Positions 23,901-30,720 of a stretch of 64,000 nucleotides of DNA are shown piece by piece. Position 1 is the stretch's first letter. Each line of letters begins with the position of its first letter. The notes beneath the pieces were generated by a model, which did not search any database, was not told the DNA's origin, and worked only from the letters and a program-made list of their open reading frames with translations. The stretch comes from Ctena decussata (lineage: Eukaryota > Mollusca > Bivalvia > Lucinida > Lucinidae): the NCBI GenBank assembly GCA_963989385.1, contig OZ022499.1, positions 102,718,786 to 102,782,785 of the forward strand, read 5' to 3'. Position numbers and translations under genes: made by a program.

Positions 23901-24885
23901 GGCTCTCAAAGGGTATAAACATAATTATGCGTAATATGTAATTATCCCTAGTTACGCCCCTGGAGATATTACACTACCCCCGGCGTCGGCGGTGGCGTTA
24001 GCAAAACGATAAAGTTTTACGTAAAAGTTTTTTTATGTGATAGCGAGGCGAGCTATCCTATACGCGGACAGGCGCCCCGATAGCTCACGTTCAAACCCGG
24101 CGCTGGCAAGCATGAATGGTTGACTGTTCCCTTCGGCGTCGCGGTGGTTTCACAGAATATTTCCCAGCCCCTATACACAGCTGAGAACTACTTCTGGGTT
24201 TCTTTCACCACAGAACAGTCAATCGGAGTATATGAAGAAGAAGAAGAAGAAGAGGTCTCGTTAAGAGAAATTGTCTCCCATCCAACTAGAGGATAGGATT
24301 TGCGCACTCGAGGAAAAATGGTAGCCCCCATTTTAACAGGGAATACAAAAAGTTGTTTCCCTTTGTAAATTTGGCCTCAGTTTAGGAGGCATTTGATGAA
24401 ACTGCTCACCGACAAAGTTCGCATATTATAGGGCACCTTTTCTGTTCAGACGGCTTAATTTTAACTGATATTGTATCAGTGACTGCGTTGAAAAAATATA
24501 ACCTTCGATTCGTTGGCCTTTGCTGTGAACATTTTGACCGACATTTAACTGGTTCAGTCAGTCAGTCAGTAAATATTAAATTTTTTGCACTAAGTATACT
24601 TACAAGAGCTGGTTTGTTGCCGAAATTCCCAAATCTTGAAAACATGAAGTCACTGAGTGATGTCACTGGGAATTCGACACCAGGGCGGGTACTCTGAATA
24701 ATGGTGTCTGTGGAGTCTGAAGATAGCCATCTCTTTCCGATCTTCCCCGACCATCTGCTATTTTCATTGTCATTTCTCCGGACAGCGACCCACAAGCATT
24801 GTCGTGGTAACGTTAGATGTTGCCTTGCCGAACACTCTGCACATGTCTGTGATGCAAAGTATTTCAAAAGAATCCGGAGTTTCAT
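8997..24885 (-). CDS. 4-coumarate-CoA ligase-like / luciferase-like acyl-CoA synthetase, 11 exons, complete
   Basis: This ANL-superfamily adenylate-forming enzyme uses ATP to turn a carboxylic acid into an acyl-adenylate and then an acyl-CoA. The physiological acid cannot be read from sequence. Eleven GT-AG exons join in frame to 580 codons plus TGA, close to the family's usual 540-580. Visible motifs are the P-loop [11 protein letters not shown] (236-246), PFYHIYG (278-284), GYGLTE (375-380; many relatives have GYGMTE), DGWLHTGD with Asp457, the hinge [11 protein letters not shown] with Arg473, and PSGK with catalytic Lys565. The start ATG at 24885 lies just after TTTTCTTGCAG, so a 5' UTR intron may end there. 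The first 60 residues are basic, Ser-rich and nearly free of acids, like a mitochondrial presequence. The protein ends SQL, a weak PTS1-like peroxisomal tail. Long introns are filled with mobile elements. It could be called 4CL1-like or luciferin-monooxygenase-like; the family call is sure, the substrate unknown. Confidence 0.95.
9227..9463. mobile_element. MITE family A copy 4 with AA duplication
   Basis: TGAGCCGCAACGCGAGAAAA and TTTTCTCGTGTTGCGGCTCA form near-perfect inverted ends. AA lies outside both ends; since AA is not self-complementary, this is a direct duplication rather than an extended inverted end. It lies in the last intron of the acyl-CoA synthetase gene. Confidence 0.88.
9782..9947 (-). 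CDS. Acyl-CoA synthetase exon 10
   Basis: It encodes [20 protein letters not shown] then [20 protein letters not shown] and ends PPEIIKYVE. This is the C-terminal mobile domain just after the hinge. Acceptor ATATTACCAG, donor GTATGT. Confidence 0.95.
9948..10644 (-). other. Intron 9 of the acyl-CoA synthetase gene
   Basis: It is non-coding. The only structure seen is the small family M palindrome at 10122-10186. Confidence 0.6.
10122..10186. repeat. Foldback family M copy 1
   Basis: CAAAAATCTTGATCTGTCTT folds onto AAGACGGATCTAGATTTTT, followed by GGATTGTTTTGG. The same text occurs at 44990-45060. Confidence 0.6.
10645..10730 (-). CDS. Acyl-CoA synthetase exon 9
   Basis: It encodes [20 protein letters not shown] then LIKYKGLQ. 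It carries Asp457 of the A7 motif and Arg473 of the A8 hinge. Acceptor GTGTTACAG; the donor GTAATT is weaker than consensus but keeps the frame. Confidence 0.95.
10884..10917. repeat. GT microsatellite
   Basis: About 17 GT units inside T1, at the place where related elements carry a GACG microsatellite. Confidence 0.9.
11094..12207 (-). mobile_element. T2: tandem-core element nested in T1
   Basis: It interrupts T1 between its first and second core unit; the T1 word CTCCAATTAAATTTCTGTC appears on both sides. In minus orientation it begins ACAAGAGCTGTCGCCTGAC and ends in a GACGC-type microsatellite. Its core has about four units of around 170 bp, each with TTGGATGTTTTGGTTAAAG and GTGACCTTGATGTCAAGGTC. 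The 3' hairpin seems lost. Confidence 0.6.
11931..11978 (+). repeat. 48-base poly-C tract
   Basis: 48 consecutive C lie inside T2, with more C upstream broken by TT. True length in the genome is uncertain because such tracts are hard to sequence. Confidence 0.85.
14549..14718. repeat. Foldback element with long arms
   Basis: TTAAGAAATAAATTTCAT at 14559-14576 returns as ATGAAATTTATTTCTTAA at 14700-14717. The inner arm GTTCATGGAAGTATGAACA returns as TGTTCATACTTCCATGAAC. Also paired are AATGGGTCATG and CATGACCCATT. A non-autonomous foldback in intron 8. Confidence 0.8.
14921..15159. mobile_element. MITE family A copy 5, next to exon 8
   Basis: TGAGCCACGACATGACAAAA and TTTTCTCATGTTCCGGCTCA are the ends, with AT on both sides. 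Its edge is 12 bases from the exon 8 donor (exon low edge 15172), so it sits inside the first bases of that intron. Confidence 0.88.
15172..15316 (-). CDS. Acyl-CoA synthetase exon 8
   Basis: It encodes [40 protein letters not shown] and DEDGWLHTG, a classic ANL stretch. Acceptor TTGAATTATTCAG; the donor GTATTT departs from consensus at the fourth to sixth intron bases. Confidence 0.96.
15317..15901 (-). other. Intron 7 of the acyl-CoA synthetase gene
   Basis: It is non-coding. A short direct repeat, GATGTCCATCATCTGTC, occurs twice near 15689 and 15721. Confidence 0.55.
15902..15999 (-). CDS. Acyl-CoA synthetase exon 7
   Basis: It encodes (G)[19 protein letters not shown] then [13 protein letters not shown], with the A5 motif GYGLTE. 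Acceptor TTTTCTGTTTAG, donor GTATGT. Confidence 0.96.
16263..16403. mobile_element. MITE family B copy
   Basis: GGTTCGGGTTATAAAACTTG and CAAGTTTTATAATCTCGGGG are inverted ends. The arms carry AAAGCACACTGATTGGCTGC with its complement. It lies in intron 6. Confidence 0.8.
16446..16614 (-). CDS. Acyl-CoA synthetase exon 6
   Basis: It encodes [40 protein letters not shown] and [16 protein letters not shown]. It has the conserved SAAAPLG (A4-A5) segment. Acceptor AACCCTCCAG, donor GTAAAC. Confidence 0.96.
16615..17258 (-). other. Part of intron 5 without clear elements
   Basis: Decayed relatives of family A inner text (CAGACTGATCTGACTCACTG) are visible near 16905-16930, and an A-run at 17170. 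No coding sequence. Confidence 0.5.
17259..17479. mobile_element. MITE family D copy 1
   Basis: GTAGGGGAGAGTCGGGTAAC and GTTACCCGACTCTCCCCTAC are exact inverted ends of 20 bases. The centre GAGACGGCTCATTATGAGCC is a hairpin. Two more copies lie at 38371 and 43383. Confidence 0.9.
17525..17770. mobile_element. MITE family E copy 3, decayed
   Basis: It begins GGCCCAGTTGTTCAAAGCAT like copy 1. The word GATGTGAGC and the area near 17680 recall its centre. The right end is not clear and the boundary is approximate. Confidence 0.45.
17776..17926. mobile_element. MITE family B copy, near-perfect palindrome
   Basis: CCAGGGTTCAGGGTTATAAA and the complementary end CAAGTTTTATAACCTCGGGG bound arms that pair almost fully through CACACTGATTGGCTGCTTCC. 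The loop is GAGCATGTGCTC. It ends about 70 bases from exon 5. Confidence 0.85.
17995..18163 (-). CDS. Acyl-CoA synthetase exon 5
   Basis: It encodes [40 protein letters not shown] and [16 protein letters not shown]. It holds the A4-region PFYHIYG motif. Acceptor TTTTTGACAG, donor GTAACA. Confidence 0.96.
18381..18465 (+). mobile_element. LINE-like 3' tail with TTCTG repeats
   Basis: CACCTGTGTGTGGCCTGAG, then AATTGAATAAAGTTTCTG, then (TTCTG)n. The same 3' text occurs at 51425-51490. A shared 3' end with a short simple-repeat tail suggests a truncated non-LTR retrotransposon or a SINE using its 3' end; no coding part is left. Confidence 0.5.
18732..18934 (-). CDS. Acyl-CoA synthetase exon 4
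   Basis: It encodes [20 protein letters not shown], then a segment ending [20 protein letters not shown] and [16 protein letters not shown]. It contains the ATP-binding P-loop. Acceptor TATCTTTTTAG, donor GTAAAT. Confidence 0.97.
18968..19072. repeat. Foldback element in intron 3
   Basis: CCTAATGTGCTGAAATATTG with GGGACACCTAAAA returns as TTTTAGGTGTCCC and CAATACTTAAGCACATTAGG. The centre is TTTTCCATTTGGGACAAATGG. A decayed relative lies near 3325-3400. Confidence 0.75.
19430..19521 (-). CDS. Acyl-CoA synthetase exon 3
   Basis: It encodes [20 protein letters not shown] then [10 protein letters not shown]. Acceptor CATGATTTTCAG, donor GTACAT. The codon split with exon 2 yields the usual Gly in NPAYTEGE. 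Confidence 0.93.
19566..20447. mobile_element. Element H with 31-base terminal inverted repeats
   Basis: AGGGACGAGTCATTTATTAT with CAGGTGGGGGG, and its exact inverse ending GACTCGTCCCT, bound about 880 bases. The inside is rich in GACCCCCC words, a 27-C tract and short frames that look like broken repeats. The edge is 45 bases from exon 3. No transposase is seen and no convincing target duplication. Confidence 0.75.
20448..21545 (-). other. Part of intron 2 with GTGATATCAC-rich segment
   Basis: It is non-coding. An inverted pair GGCATACAGTGTATGCCATG lies near 20748. See the entry at 20821-21130 for the repeated palindromic word. Confidence 0.5.
20821..21130. repeat. Cluster of TTTTGTGATATCACT-like words
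   Basis: The palindromic core GTGATATCAC and close variants, usually with TATTTTGT at a side, recur many times in about 300 bases in both orientations. No fixed period is seen. Confidence 0.7.
21546..22598 (+). mobile_element. T3: tandem-core HINE-like element
   Basis: It begins AACTAGAAATG, then GATGT and 21 C. It ends in a GACGCCGACGCCGACGG microsatellite and the hairpin TCCCACCCCCATGGTGGTGGGA followed by CATAA. The core has about five units of roughly 150 bp with CCTGTGACCTTGAAAA, GGTCAAGGTCACCAAAATC and TTCAGGAGATATGG. S1 is inserted after a unit end. It is the same family as T4. Confidence 0.75.
21919..22069 (-). mobile_element. S1: short HINE-like element nested in T3
   Basis: In minus orientation it starts AACAAGACCTGTCAGCGGGAC (a CTGTC..GACAG hairpin), carries GACGCCGACGCCAACGCCG, and ends with a hairpin around GTACATTCGTAC and CGAGCTAA. 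It splits a T3 unit between GCATTT and CAACAC. Relatives are S2 and S3. Confidence 0.7.
22599..23075 (-). other. Part of intron 2 without clear elements
   Basis: AT-rich and non-coding. A loose repeat, ACTTACGTTTTCATAAAAAAG, recalls text near 22727, suggesting an old local duplication. Confidence 0.45.
23076..23283 (-). CDS. Acyl-CoA synthetase exon 2
   Basis: It encodes [60 protein letters not shown] and TTANPAYTE. This is the N-terminal 4CL-like block with GA..TTANP.YT. Acceptor CACTTTTCAG, donor GTACCT. Confidence 0.96.
23395..23608. mobile_element. MITE family A copy 6
   Basis: TGAGCCACGGCATAAGAAAA and TTTTGTGGTGTCGCGGCTCA are the ends. The inner GATCAGCCTGGGCATCCGCC is typical. The flanks do not show an equal dinucleotide. 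Confidence 0.85.
23686..24079 (-). mobile_element. S2: short HINE-like element split by G1
   Basis: TTAGCTCGCCTGTACGAATG at the left equals the S1 hairpin. The rest (CCCCGGCGTCGGCGGTGGCG, AAAGTTTTACGTAAAAGTTT) resumes after the G1 insert. The 5' end near 24079 is decayed. Confidence 0.6.
23720..23961. mobile_element. Foldback family G copy 1, nested in S2
   Basis: AAAGGCGTAACTGCC at the left and CTAGTTACGCCCCT at the right are inverted. The inner GAAATTTTGTCAAATTGAC palindrome and CAACACGCATCTGC recur in copy 2 at 25118. Confidence 0.7.
24084..24255 (+). mobile_element. Truncated SINE-like sequence with GAA tail
   Basis: GATAGCTCACGTTCAAACCC resembles a B-box region, and the segment ends in ATATGAAGAAGAAGAAGAAG. 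The head is incomplete, so this is a tentative call. Confidence 0.35.
24604..24885 (-). CDS. Acyl-CoA synthetase exon 1
   Basis: 94 codons from ATG 24885. It encodes [20 protein letters not shown], then basic segments with LWVAVRR and GKRWLSS, and then the conserved entry [21 protein letters not shown]. The only other in-frame initiator upstream is TTG, so ATG is chosen. Donor GTAAGTAT is strong. Confidence 0.92.
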
Positions 24886-24919
24886 ATTCTGCAAGAAAAT
24901 TAACCATGTGTGTCTTATA

Positions 24920-24927
24920 TGACGTCA
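24920..24927. promoter_or_regulatory. Consensus cAMP-response/ATF site upstream of exon 1
   Basis: The full palindrome TGACGTCA lies 35 bases upstream of the acyl-CoA synthetase start. CREB/ATF proteins bind this word in many animals. An 8-mer arises by chance, and the transcription start here is unknown. Confidence 0.3.
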
Positions 24928-25117
24928 GATTATCCAAGCTCACACACTGATGGCGCTACGTTTGGCGATTTCTCTTCTGACATCAGTCGTCGTCAAATAT
25001 CGGCGATTAACGGCTAGATCTGGATAGTTATTAGTCAAATGGAGGTTTGAAAGTTTGTTTTAAACCATTAGATTTATATAAAAGATACAAATTAAGTTAC
25101 TAATCCGGCTGTTTTTC

Positions 25118-25360
25118 AAGGGCGTAGCTGCCTTTACGCAAATATGCAGGTTCGTATTGAAATTTTGTCAAAATGACAAAATTTCAACACGGACCTGCAA
25201 ATTTGCATTCTAAAATGTTGCAAAATGGGCAAGGCGTCAATACCAGCTAAGAACTGACATAGCAATATGAAATATCCTGGGGGCTTAACCCTTATGTCAA
25301 GCCGCCTCAACTGCGCGCCTGACTGTGCGTATCATGTTATCGCCTCTAGCTACGCTCCTG
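25118..25360. mobile_element. Foldback family G copy 2
   Basis: AAGGGCGTAGCTGCCTTTAC and CTAGCTACGCTCCT are inverted ends. It shares ATTTTGTCAAAATGACAAAA and CAACACGGACCTGC with copy 1. Confidence 0.7.
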
Positions 25361-26165
25361 ACTTTTGAGCCACGTCACATTAACTCCTTCTACTTCTAGA
25401 AGCTACAGTACTTCACTTTCCCCAGCAAACAGCTGTTAAAATCTGATAAGAACACATATCAAATACACATAATTAGTTCCACGATTTGGAAGTAAATATA
25501 GGGGAAAGTGATAGACTGGCTAGTGCTTCATCCATTTATTCTAAACAAGACTTAAGCGCATCACCTAAAACGCGTATAGCCTACTATTCAGGAAAAAGTT
25601 TTGAGATCACTTATCGTTGTTCATTCTCGTAGAGATGGTCTCCAAGAGGCTAAGCGGAACGAATCCATACACTTCAAATGAAAAATATCCGATTCCAATA
25701 GAAATTTTCTTCACATAAAATGAAGACTCGGACAGATTTTGCAGATACATGGGCTAAGTATTATCTTGTGATGGCAAGAAATCAAACCTGTGTTTATACA
25801 GGTAAGGGAGTAAAAACAAGTGTGTAAGGCTGATAACAATAAAATGTCAACATAACATTTCTCATTCGGAGGCTCGGGGCTAATATGACCGATTTTAAGC
25901 TCGATCTCTTTGCAAATAACCTCAATAGAAACGTCAATGAAATTGCTTAGATAGATGGATGACTTGCGATTTTACGTCCTTCAGTCATGTCAGGACGATG
26001 GGAGAGTGATACTGAAAGGCTGTGTGCAGTGGAATTCTGTTTACGGTTGGTAAGATTTCCACCTTAAGCGGATCTCGATCGGGAACCCATTTTGCTCCCG
26101 GGGCTCCCGTTTCAACGTTGATTGCACACTGGAATATCACCGAAATATGCTCAAACTAATGATAT
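25361..26165. other. Upstream spacer of the acyl-CoA synthetase gene
   Basis: No coding exon or repeat boundary could be supported. ACAGCTGTTAAAATCTG at about 25430 has an inverse-oriented partner near 28170 (CCAAATCGTGGAATTAA and AACAGCTG), flanking the region that holds A7 and element K. Confidence 0.4.
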
Positions 26166-26357
26166 TCAACAAAGTGGCATGTGCGCCCAGCAATGACTCA
26201 GGGCAGTCTGGGCATCCGCATGGAGATAGCTTAGAGCCTTAGCTAACCTTCAAGTCAACTCACGGCGAAGACTCTGATCAGACTGGGCGGCTCAGGCTAA
26301 TCTGAGTCTTCTCTGGGCGCACATGCTACTTAGTTGGTTTTGTCGTGTCGCGGCTCA
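26166..26357. mobile_element. MITE family A copy 7, left end truncated
   Basis: It starts inside the left arm at CAACAAAGTGGCATGTGCGC and ends TTTTGTCGTGTCGCGGCTCA. Confidence 0.8.
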
Positions 26358-26951
26358 GATTGTTATTTCCATTCGTTAAAAAAAAAAGAAACAGAAAAAG
26401 AAACAAAAAGGACAAGGAAAGAAAAGTAATATAAACATGAACCACAATTCAGACACCTGAAAAGCTGAATGTAGGCTGTATGTAACAGAAATGTACTGTA
26501 GCCTGAACGTAGTCTTAAAATGCAATACCGACCGCTTTAACATCTTCATTGAAAGAAGGAACGGAAACCAAATTATACTCACGGAATTCAAGTTAACAAA
26601 AATGTTTAATGTCCTGGTTGTTTACTTCTACTATAGGAAATACACAACGCCTTTGTTGATATACGTAAACACTGGACGAAATTGATATCTAGAGTTTTAT
26701 CACTAGAAACAGTACCTTACCCCAACCGCGCAAACTAACCAGAGTTATCTCCCGCTCTTCGTCTGTAGTAGACAAGTATAAAAGTTGCTGCAGGATGCAA
26801 CCAAAGATAAATGCAAGGCGTAAGAAGATGCTTTCAATTTTTGACGAGGAAGAATATATACCCGGTATGACTAATGATCCTGCATCTTATTTTCGTAGGT
26901 CAGTCAGACATATTAATTGAATAAGTCTGTGACCTTAATCTTAAGGTCATG

Positions 26952-28080
26952 TAAGCCTGTTTCACATCAGCCTTACGGCAGCCGTACGGCCTTCTGCGAT
27001 CACATTTCTGGCAAAAATCGCTGGGTTTCGTGCGGCAGCCGCAAGATCGTCGTACGAATTTTAGACGTCGCAAGGTCGTCGCAACGTCGCAAACTAAATT
27101 CTCAACATGCACATTATTTCTGCGATTTTTTGGCAATCTGTGGACGCCGCAAGGCTGCCGCACGACAGTCTTGAGACAACCGCACGATTGACTCACGATT
27201 TTGCAGGAGTTCGCAAGTTTGTAGGCGGGGCTGCTGTCAATCATTGCTTGCGTTTGTCTTGCAACGGTCGCAAGACAGCCGCACGAGCATCTTACGACAG
27301 TCGTGCGTCCTGACAGAATGCTATCGCAAGAATGTTGCGAATCGTAAGACGATCGTGCAAGTCGCACGGCAGCTGCATGACAGCCGCACGGCAGTCCTAC
27401 GATTTTTGCGTCACTTGCGTCTCCCTTAAAAGTAAATCGGTCCACACAGTCTTGACTCCAGAAAAGAAGCATGCCCCCCAGGGTTTGCCCCACCAACGCT
27501 TCGCACGTCCTCTCAGTCTACCTTGTCGTGCTCGGGTGAGCAGCACCAGGATGGCGGCGTGACGCTCTTCTTCCTCACGGAGCCTCCTTCTTAGAAGGAC
27601 AATACGCTGATGTGGGATAGCCATCAGGATCCAATAGGGTGTCGACAATCGATGGTGAAACTATGAGGGTTGCGGGTGGTGCTCTTGCATTTTATTCGTC
27701 ATTCGAGGCGAATTCGTACGATGAACGTACGGTCATCGTAAGACATTCGTGAGACAGCCTTGCGAACTCTTGTTCGTCGTACGGTGCCCGCAAGATTTTT
27801 GACAAATTCTTACGACCGTCTCACGGTAGTCTTACGGCTGCTGCATGGCCATCTTGCGGCAGCCGTACGAAATGTTGTTTATTTTTTTCTACTTTTAAGC
27901 TGCAAAATCGTGCGACCCGGGAGACAGACGTACGAACATCGTACGGCTGCCTTACGATCTCTGAGACCACGATGGACCCGCCCAGATACACTGCGATTTT
28001 GTCTGCGATCTGTCTACGGCACCCATGGCCTCCAAAATCGTACGAACAAAAAATCGCACGGCTGATGTGAAACAGGCTTA
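26952..28080. mobile_element. Element K: CG-rich element with 21-base inverted ends and a possible transposase relic
   Basis: TAAGCCTGTTTCACATCAGC and its exact inverse GCTGATGTGAAACAGGCTTA bound 1.13 kb. If the outermost TA is the duplicated target, the element is 26954-28078. Both arms are dense in CG words such as GCAGCCGTACGG, CGCAAGACAGCCGCACG and GTCGTACGA, quite unlike the AT-rich surroundings. The middle (about 27430-27700) has different text; its minus frame (27648-27397) encodes RRRLREEEERHA..KRWWGKPW, which recalls the N-terminal region of HARBI1/PIF nucleases. That likeness is weak. The 198-residue minus frame at 27496-26900 is a by-product of the arm repeat. Confidence 0.7.
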
Positions 28081-28423
28081 AGGGAAACAGTACTGCGATT
28101 TTGGACTAATCAGTCTGTCACTCTCTCCAGATTTACTTCCAAATCGTGGAATTAAATTTTGTGTATTTGATATTTGTAACAGCTGTTTGCTGGGTAAAGT
28201 GAAGTAATGCAATATCTGTCATCGTACCAAATGAAAAATAATGTCTTACAAATTTTGCCATAAACCTTTCACAGAAAAAATCTACATATGACCCTGACCT
28301 CTACCTGTAAACGACGATATCGCGTGAACTTGAAATAGCATAAATTATATAGGACATTGATACTTTTTCTCTTTTATTGTCTCCTTAAATACAAAATAAA
28401 AACAAGAACTTTCCGCATACAGG
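28081..28423. other. Spacer without recognised features
   Basis: Non-coding. ACTTCCAAATCGTGGAATTA matches, in inverse orientation, text near 25475-25495. Confidence 0.4.
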
Positions 28424-28560
28424 ATAGCTCGCCTGCAGTGCCTTGCCCATCACATAAAAAACTTTAACGTAAAACTTAAAAGTGTGACGCCGACGCCAAC
28501 GCCCACGCCGACGTCCAAGTGACAGCAATAGCTCTCTGTACTTTCGTACAGGCGAGATAA
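28424..28560 (+). mobile_element. S3: short HINE-like element, plus orientation
   Basis: ATAGCTCGCCTGCAGTGCC, CTTTAACGTAAAACTT, GACGCCGACGCCAACGCCC, then the hairpin TGTACTTTCGTACA and GGCGAGATAA. It is the same family as S1 and S2. Confidence 0.7.
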
Positions 28561-28879
28561 AAATGTTGTGTTTAGGTCCATATAGTGCACTTTCTTTTTT
28601 AGCTATACTCAGATCTTTTCTCAAACTTTGAAGTCTACATTTAATGCGGTCATTTTTGCTCTGAAATACATGGCCATCGTTCTCTTATAGTATGTAGGGA
28701 AAAAGGTGAAAATGAGCAAAAAGTTACTCAATTTTCTTCGCTTTTCTTAAAACGCAAGTCTAAAGTGAAAAAATGTTGTGTTAGCATAGTATTCTACTCT
28801 CTCTTACAAATCTTTTGATATATTTTGTAGGAAAATAAAAGAAATAGTAGTGTAGTCATTTTTTCACAAATTTAATACT

Positions 28880-29480
28880 ACCAGAAAAATTGTCATAGTT
28901 TTTTTTACGCACTACTGGCAAAAGGTATCATGAAATGTCCGTGAAAATTTTGGTGACATGTTTGGTGAGATTCACTAGAGTTTTCAAAGGGAAGCCACGA
29001 TAGGCCGTGAAAATATGACCGTGAAAACTATCATGAAATTATAGGTGAAAACACCGTTAAAAGGTGCAACCTGAAAACTCAGTGAAAATGTGATTTCACA
29101 TCTGTGAAAATATAGTGAAAAGATTGCCCTGAAAACCCTGTAAAAATGTTCCTTGAAAAGACCGTATATTTCAAGCGTGAAATTTGTCGTGAAAATACTG
29201 TTGAAAACACCGTTAATGGTGCCACTTGAAAATGTGGTGAAAATGTCATGAATTTACGAGTGAAAATATAGTGAATGATTGCTGTGAAAAATTTGTAAAA
29301 ATATTCCATGAAAAGACCGTACATTTTAAGCATGAAAATATCATTTTCTATAGTCTTCCAGTTAAAAAAAATTGTCATAGTTTTTTTTTAAATCACTGTC
29401 ATTGTTTTCCTTGAAAACACCATATACGAATGGCCTAAAATATGATTGAAAGACCATGAAACTCTGTTGTGAAATATCAG
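28880..29480. repeat. GTGAAAA-rich irregular repeat region
   Basis: Words such as GTGAAAATATAGTGAA, CCTTGAAAAGACCGTA and GAAAACACCGTTAA recur in two loose long units, near 29040-29200 and 29200-29330. The segment is flanked on both sides by AAAATTGTCATAGTTTTTTT (28909 and 29368). The frames in it are compositional by-products. Confidence 0.6.
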
Positions 29481-29514
29481 ATGTAAATGCTGCAACAAGC
29501 CGCAAGCATAAACC

Positions 29515-29550
29515 GGAGGAATGGCGCTCCTGTAGCTCACCTGACATTAT
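29515..29550 (+). mobile_element. Solo 5' end of the T10/T11 family
   Basis: ACCGGAGGAATGGCGCTCC followed by TGTAGCTCACCTGAC matches the first 40 bases of T10 and T11 without their core. Confidence 0.55.
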
Positions 29551-29616
29551 TTGTTCTAAGCAACCTTGTGGAAGCTGTTTACAGGTGAGGCAGCCATCTT
29601 GGTCATGTGACCAATT

Positions 29617-30720
29617 TTTGTCGCACCTGCTTTAGCAAGGTGCGATATAGTAGTTTCCTTTTCCGTCAGTAATTCTGTCCGTCCATCAGTCCATCCACAA
29701 TTACCTTGATCCTAGTGTTTGAGTCCATTTCTCTCATATTATTACCCACACTCATCAAACTTGGTATAAAGTTTCTTCCAAGAATGTTCTCGAGGCATGT
29801 TGCACATTTTTCTACCACTGACCTATATTTCACGCTCTGGACCTATATTTCTGCTGCCTGTCAAATTTCACGTCCAAAATTACCTCGATCCTAGCGTTCA
29901 AGTTCATTTCTTTCAAACTATGATACCTACAATCATCAAACTAGGTATTGAGTTTTTCTGAGAATGGTCTCAAGGCATGTTGCACATTTTTCTACCCTTA
30001 ACCAATACTTCACGCTCTCCTGTCTTTGTGAAATTTCACATCCAAAATTACCTCGACCCTAGCTTTTAAGTTCATTTCTTTCAAACTACTATGATACCTA
30101 CAATCATCAAACTTGGTAGGAAGTTTTTTCTGAGAATGTTCTCAAGGCATGTTACATTTTCTACCCTTGACCTGTATTTCACACTCTGCTGACTTCGTAA
30201 AATTCCACGTCCAAAATTACCTCGGCCCTAGCGTATAAGTCCATTTCTCCCAAACTATGATACCTACAATCATCAAAAACTTGGTATGAAGTTAGAATGT
30301 TCTTGAGGCATGTTGCACATTTTTCTACCCTTGACCTGTATTTCACTCTCTGCTGACTTCATTTAATTTCGCATCCAGCATTACATTGGCCCAAGCATTT
30401 AAGTCCATCTCTCTCAAACTATGATACCATTTCTCTTTGAACAATGCACATTATAATCAAACCTGGGATGAAGAATGGCCTTCTGGGATGTGGCTATTAT
30501 TTGTATGCTTGACCTATATCTCATGCTCTGTTGCCATTGGAAATTTTTACATCAACATAGCATCCACATTTGCATTCACTCTTTAAGTACATTTCTCACT
30601 TAGTAACCGACTTACAATCATCAAACATGGCATAAAATGTTTCTTAAGCTGGCCTTATGTTTAATTGCTTTATACTTTTAATCATTACTTCATACTCCCT
30701 TGACTGTTGAATTTTACATC
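29617..30720 (-). mobile_element. T13: tandem-core HINE-like element, minus orientation
   Basis: In minus orientation it ends in a GATGGACGGACAG-type microsatellite and the hairpin TCGCACCTTGCTAAAGCAGG with its closing TGCGA. The core has about six units of 160-175 bp with AATTACCTCGATCCTAGCG and AGGCATGTTGCACATTTTTC. The 5' end was not found. Confidence 0.65.

Noticed and set aside
26795..26920. A 42-codon frame (MQPKINARRKKMLSIF..) just after a TATAAAAG word
   Set aside because: The TATA word is only 12 bases from the ATG, too close for a normal start; no splice partner or family likeness was found. A first exon cannot be excluded.
26900..27496. A 198-residue minus-strand frame rich in Cys/Arg/Gly
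   Set aside because: It is translated from the CG-word repeat of element K; opposite and shifted frames over the same DNA are equally open, so this reflects composition, not coding.
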